Assembly (NCBI RefSeq): GCF_003949795.1
Contig: NZ_RPRY01000003.1
Span: forward strand, 1-64,000
DNA length: 64,000 nucleotides
Direction of reading: 5' to 3'
Origin: Streptomyces sp. WAC06614
GTDB taxonomy: Bacteria; Actinomycetota; Actinomycetes; Streptomycetales; Streptomycetaceae
Shown here: in pieces, positions 7,574 through 16,870 of the stretch
Numbering within the stretch: position 1 is the stretch's first letter
Layout: each line of letters begins with the position of its first letter
The notes under the pieces: generated by a model
What the model was told of the DNA's origin: nothing
Database searches by the model: none
What the model saw: the letters and a program-made list of their open reading frames with translations, nothing else
Program-made: the position numbers and the translations under genes

Positions 7574-10132
7574 ATGACGACGACGGACGCGGCCGGCCTG
7601 ACAGCAGGGGCGGCACAGCCGATCGTCCGGCCCGGAAGGCTCAAGGTCTTCCTGGGCGCGGCTCCCGGCGTCGGCAAGACCTACCGCATGCTCGATGAGG
7701 CCCACCGCCGGGTGGCGCGCGGAGCGGATGTCGTGGCCGGTCTCGTGGAGTGCCACCGGCGCCGGCACACCGAGGCGAAGCTCGACGGCCTGGAGATACT
7801 TCCCTTGGCCGGCCACGACTACCGTGGTGGCCGGTACGCGGAGTTGGACCGGGAAGCACTGCTGTCCCGGCGTCCGCAGGTGGTGCTGATCGACGAGCTC
7901 GCCCACACCAACGTTCCGGGCGGAGACCGGCACCCCAAGCGCTGGCAGGACGTCGAGGACATCCTCGCCGCCGGGATCGACGTCGTCACCACGCTCAACA
8001 TCCAGCACCTGGAGTCGCTGAGCGACGTCGTCGAGAAGATCACCGGAGTGCCGCAGCACGAGACGGTGCCCGACGAGTTCGTGCGCCGCGCCGACGAGAT
8101 CGAACTGGTCGACATACCCCCTGAAGGACTTCGACGCCGGATGGCACACGGCAACATCTATCCCCCGGAGCGGATCGACGCCTCCCTCGCCAACTACTTC
8201 CGCCCCGGCAACCTCATCGCCCTGCGGGAACTGGCGCTCCTGTGGCTGGCCGGGCGTGTGGACGAGGCCCTCCACAAGTACCGCATCGAGCACGGCATCG
8301 GGGACGTCTGGGAGACCCGGGAACGGGTGGTGGTGGCGCTCACGGGCGGCCCCGAGGGCGAGACCCTGATCCGCCGCGCCGCCCGCATCGCCGGCCGCTC
8401 TGCCGGCGGCGAGCTGCTGGCCGTGCACATCGCACGCAGCGACGGACTCGCCGCCGGGGTCTCGCACGCGGCGCTCGCCGCGCAGCGGGCCCTCGTCGAG
8501 GACCTGGGCGGCAGCTACCACTCCGTCGTCGGCGACGAAGTACCGACGGCCCTTGTGGACTTCGCGACGGCGGAGAACGCCACCCAGCTCGTCCTGGGTA
8601 CGAGCCGCCGCCGCAGGCTGGAACGTTTCCTCACCGGCCGGGGCATCGGCGAGACCGTGGTGGCGCTCTCCGAGGACATCGACGTGCACATGGTCACGCA
8701 CGAGCGGGCGGGGCACGGCCGGCTGCTGCCGTCCCGCCGCCGTACGCTCCCCACCTCCCGGCTCATCGCCGGACCCGTGGCCGGTGTGGTGCTCCCGGTG
8801 CTGCTCACCCTCGGCCTCGACCGGATGCGCGGCACGCTGAACCTCACCAGCGAAGCCCTGCTCTTCCTGGTAGCCGTCGTCGCAGTGGCTTGCATCGGCG
8901 GAGTGGTCTCTGCCCTGGTCGCGGCGCTGACCGCCGCATTACTCCTCAACTACTGGTTCATGCCGCCCATAGGCGAGTTCACCATGAGCGACCCGGACAG
9001 CGTGCTGGCCCTGGTGGTCTTCGCCGTCGTCGCCGCCACCGTGGCCGCCGCGGCGGACAGGTCCCTGCGGCTCTCCCGCCGCGCCGCCCGGGCCACGGCC
9101 GAGGCGGAGACGATGTCCTCCCTTGCGGGCAGCATCGTCCGCGGCGACCAGACGATACCGGCGCTGCTGGAACGCACCCGGGAGACCTTCGGCATGGATA
9201 CCGTCGATCTGGCTCCGGAGACCCCGGACACCGGTTCCGGAACCGAGAGCGGACGCCGCGTCCGCGCGGGTTCGGACCCCGCCCTGGTGGTCGCGGCCGG
9301 ATCGGGGGCCTTCCTCGTCCTGCGCGGCCGGATGCTGCCCTCCTCCGAGCGCCGCGTGCTGGCCGCCTTCGCCGCGCACGTCGGCGCCGCGGTCGAACGG
9401 GCCCGCCTGGCCGAGGCCGCTGCCGAGGTCGAACCCATCAAGGCCGCCGACCGGCTGCGCACCGCCCTGCTGCGGGCCGTCAGCCATGACCTGCGCACCC
9501 CGTTGGCAGGGGCCCTGGCGGCGATCACCTCATTGCGCACCCCGGACGTGGAGTTCTCCGAGGAGGATCGGGCGGAGCTGCTCGAATCCGCCGAGCTGTC
9601 CCTGAACCGGCTGAACCGGCTGGTGGAGAACCTGCTCGACCTCAGCCGCCTGCAAGCCGGCGCCCTCACCCTCGAACTGCGGGCCACCACCCTCGAGGAA
9701 GTCCTGCCGGCCGCTCTGGACTCCCTGGAACCGCTGTCCGCGGACGAGCCCGGCATCGACGTGCAGAGCCTGGAGACGGTACCGGCGCTCCAGGCCGACC
9801 CTCCCCTCCTCGAACGGGTCCTGGCGAACCTGGTCGGCAACGCGGTCCGCCACGCGCCCAAGGACCATCCCGTGCTGGTGACGGCGAGCGCCCTGGCCGG
9901 CCGGGTCGAGGTCAGGATCGCCGACCGGGGTCCCGGGATCGCCGCTGGTGACCGCGAGCGGGCTTTCGAGCCCTTCCAGCGCCTCGGCGACCGCGACAAC
10001 ACCGCCGGTCTCGGTCTCGGCCTCGCTCTGGCCCGCGGGCTCACCGAGGCCATGGACGGCACGCTCACCGCTGAGGACACCCCTGGTGGCGGTCTGACCA
10101 TGGTCCTGTCCCTGCCCGCGGCCGATCACTGA
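7574..10132 (+). CDS. kdpD: KdpD osmosensitive K+ channel sensor histidine kinase
   Basis: An 852-residue sensor kinase. The N-terminal KdpD domain has a Walker A motif GAAPGVGKT (28-36) and a Walker-B-like LIDELAHTNVPG (about 98-110). A USP-like domain (about 250-370) follows, then DUF4118 membrane helices (about 395-500), a GAF-like region, HisKA with phospho-acceptor H638 in VSHDLRTPLAG, and HATPase_c with NLVGNAVRHAP and DRGPGI. All catalytic boxes are intact. It senses low K+ or turgor and phosphorylates KdpE. It is probably co-transcribed with kdpF (2-bp gap). kdpABC is not in this window. Confidence 0.93.
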   Translation: MTTTDAAGLTAGAAQPIVRPGRLKVFLGAAPGVGKTYRMLDEAHRRVARGADVVAGLVECHRRRHTEAKLDGLEILPLAGHDYRGGRYAELDREALLSRRPQVVLIDELAHTNVPGGDRHPKRWQDVEDILAAGIDVVTTLNIQHLESLSDVVEKITGVPQHETVPDEFVRRADEIELVDIPPEGLRRRMAHGNIYPPERIDASLANYFRPGNLIALRELALLWLAGRVDEALHKYRIEHGIGDVWETRERVVVALTGGPEGETLIRRAARIAGRSAGGELLAVHIARSDGLAAGVSHAALAAQRALVEDLGGSYHSVVGDEVPTALVDFATAENATQLVLGTSRRRRLERFLTGRGIGETVVALSEDIDVHMVTHERAGHGRLLPSRRRTLPTSRLIAGPVAGVVLPVLLTLGLDRMRGTLNLTSEALLFLVAVVAVACIGGVVSALVAALTAALLLNYWFMPPIGEFTMSDPDSVLALVVFAVVAATVAAAADRSLRLSRRAARATAEAETMSSLAGSIVRGDQTIPALLERTRETFGMDTVDLAPETPDTGSGTESGRRVRAGSDPALVVAAGSGAFLVLRGRMLPSSERRVLAAFAAHVGAAVERARLAEAAAEVEPIKAADRLRTALLRAVSHDLRTPLAGALAAITSLRTPDVEFSEEDRAELLESAELSLNRLNRLVENLLDLSRLQAGALTLELRATTLEEVLPAALDSLEPLSADEPGIDVQSLETVPALQADPPLLERVLANLVGNAVRHAPKDHPVLVTASALAGRVEVRIADRGPGIAAGDRERAFEPFQRLGDRDNTAGLGLGLALARGLTEAMDGTLTAEDTPGGGLTMVLSLPAADH

Positions 10133-10279
10133 TGCGGGCGCAGAACGGCTCTGACCGGCGTGTCCTTGCCAACCCACCGTCTTCGGGCCGCTTGATCTCG
10201 CATTCACCGGCGTCGCAGCACCGCACAGTCCTGACCCTGGATCACACAGGGTGAGGTCATTTCCACCATGGGGGAACGC

Positions 10280-10723
10280 ATGTCATTCGACGAAGAATGG
10301 GCGCAGCTCAAGTCAGCCGCTGCCGACAGACAGACCGCCATGCGGCTCAATCAGCTGGATCCCGGAGGAGGAGGCGGAGCGGGGCCGCAGGGGGACCTGG
10401 TGGTCACCCAGAAGGACTTGGCTGCCGTCGGGGACGCGGCGTTCAAGCTCCGCCAGCGGCTCGGCACCGACGGGGACCACGCCAAGGCCAGCACGTACGA
10501 GGCTGCGGGCTCCTTGAAGAAGGACTTCGCCCTGGGTGCGGCCCTCTCGACGGTCGCCGACAAATGGCACGACCAGGTCGGCACCCTGCTGGATGCCTGC
10601 GCCCACATCTCCAACCACTTGGACTACACCCAGAACGCGCACGCCGAGGACGAGTACTGGATCGCCACCCAGTTCAAGTTCGCGCAGCTCAACGCAGGAT
10701 TCGAGGAGAGGGCGCAGCACTGA
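10280..10723 (+). CDS. WXG100/Esx-like small helical protein
   Basis: A 147-residue all-helical acidic protein starting MSFDEEWAQLKSAAADR, with a Gly-rich turn (about 30-45) and helices around KDLAAVGDAAFKLRQRL and TVADKWHDQVGTLLDACAHI. It looks like the small partner protein of actinobacterial type VII-like secretion substrates. The start could instead be ATG 10268; 10280 has GGGGGA 5 nt upstream. Its stop overlaps the next ATG (TGATG), implying translational coupling. No enzymatic motif is visible. Confidence 0.75.
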   Translation: MSFDEEWAQLKSAAADRQTAMRLNQLDPGGGGGAGPQGDLVVTQKDLAAVGDAAFKLRQRLGTDGDHAKASTYEAAGSLKKDFALGAALSTVADKWHDQVGTLLDACAHISNHLDYTQNAHAEDEYWIATQFKFAQLNAGFEERAQH

Positions 10724-12786
10724 TGGACCTGGACGCACTGCGCTTCGCGGACTTCTCGAAGCTGTCCACGGCCGTGGCCGACTGGACGGCCATGGCCACC
10801 AAGCTGTGGGAGCTGGAGTCGGATGCCCGCGGCGATCTCGGCGGGAAAGCCGCGAAGGCGGACTGGGCAGGGGTGAACGCGACCGTGACGCGGGAGTTCA
10901 TCGGCAAGACCGCCAAGGAGTTCGCGGACGCCGCGACCGAGGCGACCAGCATCGGGAACGTCCTGCGCGACACCCACAGCGAGCTCGTCGACTACAAGAC
11001 CAGGCTGAACGAGGCCATCCGGCGCGGGCTGGAGAAGAACCTCACGGTCGTGGGGACGGGTGACGGCGGCTTCACCGTCACGATGAACGTCCACCCCGAC
11101 CGCGCCGCCAAGGGCACCTCGGTGCCCGAGCACACCGAGGCCGATGCGACCGCACTGCGGGACGAGGTCCAGCGGATCCTGGAGGGTGCGACCGAGAGCG
11201 ACACCACGGCGGCGCAAGCCCTGACGATGCTGGTCAGCCAGACCCCGTACGGCTTCTCCGACGCCGCCTACTACGACCGCGACCGCGCGGCAGACGCCAT
11301 GAAGGACGCCGACCGGATCGCAAAGCTCCTCAAAACCAAGGGAGACGACATGTCCCCCGAGGACTTCGACAGGCTGAACGCCGACCTGGCCAAGTACAAG
11401 GACGACCGACTCTTCCAGGAAAGGCTCGCCACCACCGTCGGCCCGCGCGGCCTGCTCGACTTCTGGGCCGACCTGGCCGACCCGTCCGACGGCGGCACCC
11501 TGCAGCGCTCCCGCCACGACCAGCTCGGCGACTTCCAGCGCAACCTCTCCTTCACCCTGGCCGGCGCCACCCAGTCCGACAGCCCGGCCATGCGCACCTG
11601 GGAGAACGACATGGTCAAGCTCGGCGAGGAGCGGATCCAGACCCGCGGCACCCAGGTCTACGGCTACCAGGTGATGAGCAACCTCATGCGCAGCGGCGAC
11701 TGGGACAACCGCTTTCTGAACGACTACGGCAACGCGCTCGTCGCGACGGAGAAGAAGATGAAGCTCCCGGCCAACTACTGGAACGGCGGCGTCCCGCCGG
11801 TGCCGAAGATGAACTTCATCGGTGAGGACTTCGGCCGCGACCCCATGACCGGCTTCATGACGGCCCTCGCCGCCAGCCCGAACGCCGCCACGGAGTTCTT
11901 CAACACCACGCAGCCGACCGACAATGCCCAGTACGTCCTCGGCGACCGCCAGACCTTCGACGACACCCCTTTGGACAGCAAGGACGGCAACGCGGCCCGC
12001 GAGGCCACCGGCGCCGCCTTGGTCTCCGCCGCCACCGGCGTCAACCCGAACGACCCCACGGCCCGCCCGGCGGACCTCACCCCCGAGCACCGCCAAGTAC
12101 TGGACCGCTCCCTGAAGTACCTCTCCGAGCGCGGCGACGAGTTCCCGCCCGAGATGCGCGACGACATGGCCAAGGTCCTCTCGGCCCACAGCGACGTCGT
12201 CCACCACTCGGCCAGCTCACTCGCCGACGACGAGAAGGACCCCCGCCTGCTGGACCGCCATCAGCTGCTGGAGGTCAGCAAGCAGATCTCCCGCGACCAG
12301 GACTCGTACGGCATGCTCAACGAGGCCATGAACCGCGAAATGATCAAGGACATTCACGGGGACCACCCCAGCGACCCCAAGGAGAACCTGGTGCGAGCCG
12401 GCGCCACGGTGGGCTTCCTGGAAGAGGCCCGCTACCAGGCCCTGAAGACCGACAAGGACGACCCCTCGTGGGATGCCAAGTGGCTCTACCACGGCTTCGG
12501 CGGCGCCGCGAACTTCATCCCCGTCGTCGGTGACGCCGCGCAGCGGGGGGTCGACGCCCTCGCCTACCAGTGGCAGCTCGACGAGCAGGCGCGGATCAAC
12601 GCCGAGACCACGCGCCAGAACGGCGCCACCTTCACGGGCCGCGAGCGGCAGCTCCAGGCCCTCGCGGACGAATGGGCGAAGGCCAATCCCGGCGCCGGCA
12701 ACAACCGCTACATGCTCACGTCCGAGATCAACGGGGCGGCCTTCGACGGCAACCAGAAGGCCCAGGGCCTGGCAGGCGCCCGGTGA
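10723..12786 (+). CDS. Large WXG-like, putative type VII secretion-associated protein
   Basis: A 687-residue protein. Residues 1-100 form a helical hairpin with an Esx-like WAG turn (LRFADFSKLSTAVADWTAMATKL ... ADWAGVNATVTREF). A long soluble helical middle follows, then a hydrophobic stretch, HGFGGAANFIPVVGDAAQRG, near residue 595 and a helical tail. This is the layout of secreted actinobacterial proteins carried by type VII-like systems, but I see no toxin or enzyme motif at the C-terminus. It is coupled to the gene before (TGATG overlap) and after (GTGA overlap). Function unknown. Confidence 0.75.
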   Translation: MDLDALRFADFSKLSTAVADWTAMATKLWELESDARGDLGGKAAKADWAGVNATVTREFIGKTAKEFADAATEATSIGNVLRDTHSELVDYKTRLNEAIRRGLEKNLTVVGTGDGGFTVTMNVHPDRAAKGTSVPEHTEADATALRDEVQRILEGATESDTTAAQALTMLVSQTPYGFSDAAYYDRDRAADAMKDADRIAKLLKTKGDDMSPEDFDRLNADLAKYKDDRLFQERLATTVGPRGLLDFWADLADPSDGGTLQRSRHDQLGDFQRNLSFTLAGATQSDSPAMRTWENDMVKLGEERIQTRGTQVYGYQVMSNLMRSGDWDNRFLNDYGNALVATEKKMKLPANYWNGGVPPVPKMNFIGEDFGRDPMTGFMTALAASPNAATEFFNTTQPTDNAQYVLGDRQTFDDTPLDSKDGNAAREATGAALVSAATGVNPNDPTARPADLTPEHRQVLDRSLKYLSERGDEFPPEMRDDMAKVLSAHSDVVHHSASSLADDEKDPRLLDRHQLLEVSKQISRDQDSYGMLNEAMNREMIKDIHGDHPSDPKENLVRAGATVGFLEEARYQALKTDKDDPSWDAKWLYHGFGGAANFIPVVGDAAQRGVDALAYQWQLDEQARINAETTRQNGATFTGRERQLQALADEWAKANPGAGNNRYMLTSEINGAAFDGNQKAQGLAGAR

Positions 12787-13307
12787 GCCGCCATCGTGCC
12801 ACTGCCCTGGCCCTGGTCCTGCTGGCCGGTGCGGCAGGGTGCGCGCAGGGCCAGGACTACGCGGTACCCGGCGATGTGTGCGGCGTCGAGGTGCGGCCCG
12901 CTCTGCTGAAACCGCTGCTCCCGCCAGGTGGTTCGTTCAAGCAGGGCGACACCAGCGAGCGCGGTGGAGACATCACCGGTTGCGGGATGGAGGTCGACAA
13001 GCGCCGCGAGCTGACGTTCCAGGCGAGCCTGGTGGCTGCGAATGTGGACCCTCTGCAGGTCAAGAGCCGTAACCTCCTGAGCGCCGGGAATCCCCAGAAG
13101 GCGGACATCGGCACCGATGCGCGGATCGCGGACAGCGCGGCGATGGCGTACAGCGCGTGCACGTACAAGGGTGAGCCGCACCGATACGTGGTGGAGGTCT
13201 GGGTACGGAAAGCTCCGACCGACGTCAATGAACGCCGCGAGGATCTCGCCCGCTTCATCGCCGCCTACCTGCCGGCCGCGCAGAAGGCAGCCGGCTGCGC
13301 CCGTTGA
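12783..13307 (+). CDS. Secreted lipoprotein, DUF3558-like
   Basis: A 174-residue protein with a lipoprotein signal: MSRHRATALALVLLAGAAGC, where LAGAAGC is the lipobox. After processing, the Cys would be lipid-anchored outside the membrane. The mature part contains three more Cys residues that could pair and no enzyme motif. The GTG start overlaps the upstream TGA (GTGA), tying it to the type VII-like gene pair. DUF3558-like is a guess from size and Cys pattern. Confidence 0.75.
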   Translation: MSRHRATALALVLLAGAAGCAQGQDYAVPGDVCGVEVRPALLKPLLPPGGSFKQGDTSERGGDITGCGMEVDKRRELTFQASLVAANVDPLQVKSRNLLSAGNPQKADIGTDARIADSAAMAYSACTYKGEPHRYVVEVWVRKAPTDVNERREDLARFIAAYLPAAQKAAGCAR

Positions 13308-13345
13308 CCAGAAGCACTATCCCCTTCGACTTGAGGAGTCGGCCT

Positions 13346-13591
13346 GTGCGGTACGACGACGAACCGGTCTTCAGACGGAGCAAGTGGGGTACGAACCGCT
13401 ACTACTACAACCCCCACAACCCCTTCGGGCTCGCCCTCATCATCGTCACCCTGCTCTTCGTCGGGACGATGCTGGTCCTCATGGCTAACCGGGCAGGACC
13501 CTTCAAGCCTTCGCCCGCCCGAGCACCATGGAGCCCGCCGCCGTACGACTACTCCCGGCCGTCGCCTTCGATCAGCCCACCGGGCCCTTGA
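13346..13591 (+). CDS. Small single-pass membrane protein
   Basis: An 81-residue protein: a charged N-terminus (MRYDDEPVFRRSKWGTNRYYY), one membrane helix (LALIIVTLLFVGTMLVLM), then a Pro-rich tail. GTG 13346 has a GAGGAG ribosome-binding site 7 nt upstream. An in-frame TTG at 13304, overlapping the previous stop, is a weaker alternative. It probably belongs to the same transcription unit as the lipoprotein. Function unknown. Confidence 0.7.
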   Translation: MRYDDEPVFRRSKWGTNRYYYNPHNPFGLALIIVTLLFVGTMLVLMANRAGPFKPSPARAPWSPPPYDYSRPSPSISPPGP

Positions 13592-13700
13592 AGCCGATGG
13601 GGTTCCCGCCGTGGGAGCCCCATCAAGATGGCGTAGCCATCACATCAGCGGTGCGTCAGGGTCCGGCTCCAGAGCCTCTACCAGCCCTAACGTCGCTCTC

Positions 13701-14258
13701 ATGGAACGCTTCACACGTGCCCGGGCGGGTGCACACGGCGCCGCAGCGGCCTCTCCCGGGCCCTTCGTGCACGACATCCACTGGGCCGGTGAGTGGCGCT
13801 CCGCGATCGGTGTGGCGTTCCTCCTCTTCACGGCCCTGTTCGCCGTGGACGCCGGTTTCGGAAGCCTCGACCTGACACGCGGCGCCCTGTGGACTGGCCT
13901 CGCGGTCCTTCTCTTCGTGATCTTGCGCCCGCCTCGGGTCTCCATTCGTCCTGGACTGCTGAGCGCCGGCGGATTGCTCATGACGGACACGGTCCGCACC
14001 GACTTCCTCGTCTCGGTCCGGTGGTACGACGGGGTGGCCCAGCGGATGGTCCTTCGGGACACGCACGGAAGCCGGGTCGAGATCGACCCGGCCGTCCTGG
14101 TTCGCAACCCGGCGATGTGGCACCTCCTCGACATGGACACGCGCGCGTCGATCCAGCGCGGCACCCTGCTCTCCGGCGTGACCGCGCTGCAGCAGCTGGC
14201 GCAGCACATCGATCGCGAAACGGCACAGACGGTCTTCAAGGTCTCCGGCTTGGAGTGA
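13701..14258 (+). CDS. Two-helix membrane protein with soluble C-terminal domain
   Basis: A 185-residue protein with a basic N-terminus (MERFTRARAG), two membrane helices (GVAFLLFTALFAVDAGF and WTGLAVLLFVILRP), then a soluble PH-like domain of about 110 residues (LRDTHGSRVEIDPAVLVRNPAMWHLL). There is no clear ribosome-binding site. TAACGT lies 7 nt before the ATG, so a leaderless transcript is possible. It may end the type VII-like cluster. Convergent with kdpD2. Function unknown. Confidence 0.65.
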   Translation: MERFTRARAGAHGAAAASPGPFVHDIHWAGEWRSAIGVAFLLFTALFAVDAGFGSLDLTRGALWTGLAVLLFVILRPPRVSIRPGLLSAGGLLMTDTVRTDFLVSVRWYDGVAQRMVLRDTHGSRVEIDPAVLVRNPAMWHLLDMDTRASIQRGTLLSGVTALQQLAQHIDRETAQTVFKVSGLE

Positions 14259-14279
14259 CCGCTCACACCTTCACACCGG

Positions 14280-16763
14280 TCAGTGGTCCTGCTTGCGTGC
14301 TGCTGCCGGAAGCGTGAGCACCACGGCGAACCCGGACCCGTCGGTGGCCGGTTCGAGAGTCCCGCCCATGCTCTCCGTGAGGTCGCGGGACATCCGCAGG
14401 GCCAGGCTGTCGGCGGATCGGCTCGGGTGTGCCCCGGACCCTGCCTCCTGCGCCCCCTCGGGTCTTCCGTCAGTGATGCGGATCTCCACCGAGCCGGGGC
14501 TGGTCTCGGCCGTCAGCTGCGCGCGCCGGTCCGGCGGACTGTGCCTCTGGGCCTCGGCCGCCAGCGTGGTGAGCACCCGGGTGAGGACGGCTGCGTCGGC
14601 GATCACGTCGGGCAGCCGCTCCGGAAGGATGCAGCGCAGCGTATGGCCGGGACCGAGATCGTCCATCACGGCGGTCAGCAGTTCGTCGAGGTCCACCGGG
14701 CGCAGGTAGAGATCGAGTGCGCCCGCATGCAGTCGGCTCAGGTCGTCGAGATCCGAGACCAGCTGGTCCGCGCGGCGCAAGGCCCCTCGGGCCGTGTCGA
14801 GGAGACGGGCCTCCTCGGGGTCCGCGAGGTCGCGCAGGCTGCTCAGCGCGTCGTCAGCCGTACGGAGCGGCCCCCGCAGGTCTCGGCCCGCGATGCGGAG
14901 CAGTGAGGCCCTGGTGTGCTCCGCAGTGGCGCGCAGGTCCGTTTCGGCGTCGTGGGCGGCAAGCCGTCCGTGGGAGTACGCCATACCCAACTGGGCAGCG
15001 CACGCTGCCAGCACGCGCTGATCTTCGCTGCTCAGCGGTCGTCCGCGGGCCGCCAGGGAGATGTCGTCGCCAACGGGGCTCTCCACATCGGCGTCGTAGG
15101 GACGCTCGGGCGGATCAACGCCGGTGCTGGCGACGACGTACCAGCGGGGCTCGGCGGCATGCCCGGTATCCCTTTCCAGCAGGCTGACCGCGTCCAGGCC
15201 GAAGTCCTCCCGTACCTGTTCGAGCAGGGTCGGCAAGTCCTGCCCGTGCATCATGGCGGTGGCCAGTCGGCTCAGCGCCCTGGCCTCGGAGCTCGCTCGG
15301 ACGGCCTGGTACGTGCGTTGGGCTGCCGTTCCTGCGGCCATGCCGACCACGACGGCCGTGACGACGTACACCACCAGTGCGAGGACGTCGGCGGGGTACT
15401 CGACGCGCAGCGAGTGCAACGGCGGGGTGAAGTAGTAGTCGGCGAGCAGGCTGGCGGCGAGTGCGGCCAGCAGGGCGGGGACGAGACCCCCGACCAGGGC
15501 GATGACGACGACGGCCAGCAGGTAGAGCACCAGGGCGAGGGAGAGGTCCACGTGCTCGCCCAGGAGGACCAGGAGGAGGGTCAGGACCGGGAGGGCAATT
15601 GCGGCGAGCACGATCGCCGTCCAGAACCGCCGTGGCCCGGTGGCGCGGCTGGGGTGCGGCAGCCGGAGGGCGGAGGACGACCCTGCGGCGTGTTCGTGGG
15701 TCACGACCAGCACGTCGATGGGGCCGGACCGCTGGATCGTCCGGTGCCCGACGCCTCCGCGGAGGAACGTGGAGACCCTGCCGCGGCGGCTAGCGCCCAG
15801 CACGATCTGGGTGACGCCTTCGGCCTCCGCGAACTGGAGCAGTTCCTCGGGGATGTCGTCGCCGGTGGTCTGGTGGTAGCTCCCGCCCAACGACTCCACC
15901 AGCTCACGCTGGGCTGCGAGGCTCGCCTGATCCCCATGGGTGAGGCCGTCGCTCGGCACGACGTGCAACGCCAGCAGCTCACTGCCTGGCACGCGGGCCG
16001 TGATGCGGGCCGCGCGGCGGATCAGCGTGCCGCCCTCGGGGCCGCCGGTGAGGGCGACCATGATGCGTTCGCGGGTCTCCCAGGGGGTGGTGATGCCGTG
16101 CTCGGCGCGGTAGCGCTGGAGCCCCTCCTCGACGCGGTCGGCAAGCCACAGCAGGGCGAGCTCCCGCAGCGCGGTGAGGTTGCCGACACGGAAGTAGTGG
16201 GTGAGAGCGGCCTCGATGCGCTCCGAGGGATAGATCTCGCCGTGCAGCATGCGCCGGCGCAGCAGCTCGGGCGGCAGGTCGACCAGTTCGATCTGGTCCG
16301 CTCGGCGCGCCACCTCGTCGGGCAGGGTCTCCCGCTGCGGGACACCGGTGATCTGCCGGACCACGTCACCGAGAGACTCCAGGTGCTGGACGTTGAGCGT
16401 GGTGACGACGTCGATGCCCGCGTCCAGGAGTTCCTCGACGTCCTGCCATCGCTTGGTACGACGTGAGCCGGGCACGTTGGTGTGCGCCAGCTCGTCGACC
16501 AGGGCGACCTGCGGACGGCGCGCGAGCACCGCGTCCAGGTCCATCTCGGTGAACGTCGCCCCCCGGTACTCCAGGGTGCTCCGGGGAATGATCTCCAGAC
16601 CCTCGACGAGGGCCGCGGTGGGCCGTCGACCGTGCGGCTCGACGAACCCGACGACCACATCGGCACCGGCCCCTGCCAGACGCTGCCCCTCCTCGAGCAT
16701 CGCGTACGTCTTCCCCACCCCGGGGGCGGCCCCGAGGTAGATCCGCAATCGCCCACGCGCCAT
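14280..16763 (-). CDS. Second KdpD, degenerate histidine kinase (pseudokinase)
   Basis: An 827-residue protein co-linear with KdpD. The N-terminal domain is intact: Walker A GAAPGVGKT near residue 11, DELAHTNVPG, a USP-like domain (about 240-365) and DUF4118 membrane helices (about 380-490). The kinase half is damaged. The HisKA position SHDLRTP reads GRDLRGP, so the phospho-acceptor His is Arg627. The N-box Asn residues are replaced (TTLAAEAQRH, near 737). The G1 box DxGxG is lost (TDGRPEG, near 765). It should not autophosphorylate, but could still bind nucleotide or signal. ATG 16763 has an AGGAG site. Confidence 0.88.
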   Translation of the reverse strand: MARGRLRIYLGAAPGVGKTYAMLEEGQRLAGAGADVVVGFVEPHGRRPTAALVEGLEIIPRSTLEYRGATFTEMDLDAVLARRPQVALVDELAHTNVPGSRRTKRWQDVEELLDAGIDVVTTLNVQHLESLGDVVRQITGVPQRETLPDEVARRADQIELVDLPPELLRRRMLHGEIYPSERIEAALTHYFRVGNLTALRELALLWLADRVEEGLQRYRAEHGITTPWETRERIMVALTGGPEGGTLIRRAARITARVPGSELLALHVVPSDGLTHGDQASLAAQRELVESLGGSYHQTTGDDIPEELLQFAEAEGVTQIVLGASRRGRVSTFLRGGVGHRTIQRSGPIDVLVVTHEHAAGSSSALRLPHPSRATGPRRFWTAIVLAAIALPVLTLLLVLLGEHVDLSLALVLYLLAVVVIALVGGLVPALLAALAASLLADYYFTPPLHSLRVEYPADVLALVVYVVTAVVVGMAAGTAAQRTYQAVRASSEARALSRLATAMMHGQDLPTLLEQVREDFGLDAVSLLERDTGHAAEPRWYVVASTGVDPPERPYDADVESPVGDDISLAARGRPLSSEDQRVLAACAAQLGMAYSHGRLAAHDAETDLRATAEHTRASLLRIAGRDLRGPLRTADDALSSLRDLADPEEARLLDTARGALRRADQLVSDLDDLSRLHAGALDLYLRPVDLDELLTAVMDDLGPGHTLRCILPERLPDVIADAAVLTRVLTTLAAEAQRHSPPDRRAQLTAETSPGSVEIRITDGRPEGAQEAGSGAHPSRSADSLALRMSRDLTESMGGTLEPATDGSGFAVVLTLPAAARKQDH

Positions 16764-16870
16764 GGACGGGCTCCTGCCCGCTCGTCACTGCTGCTCGCCG
16801 TCCTCCTTCCATGGTGCTCTCCCGCAGTCCCTGCTGCGCGGGGCTCACGGATCGTGCGGCCGGCGTCGTG

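Noticed and set aside
10624-12207. 527-codon minus-strand frame opposite the WXG-like gene
   Set aside because: Shadow frame, Val/Gly/Leu-rich and without motifs; the plus-strand gene is coupled to its neighbours by overlaps.
14916-16466. 516-codon plus-strand frame opposite the second kdpD
   Set aside because: Antisense shadow of a clear KdpD homologue; no recognisable domains or ribosome-binding site.
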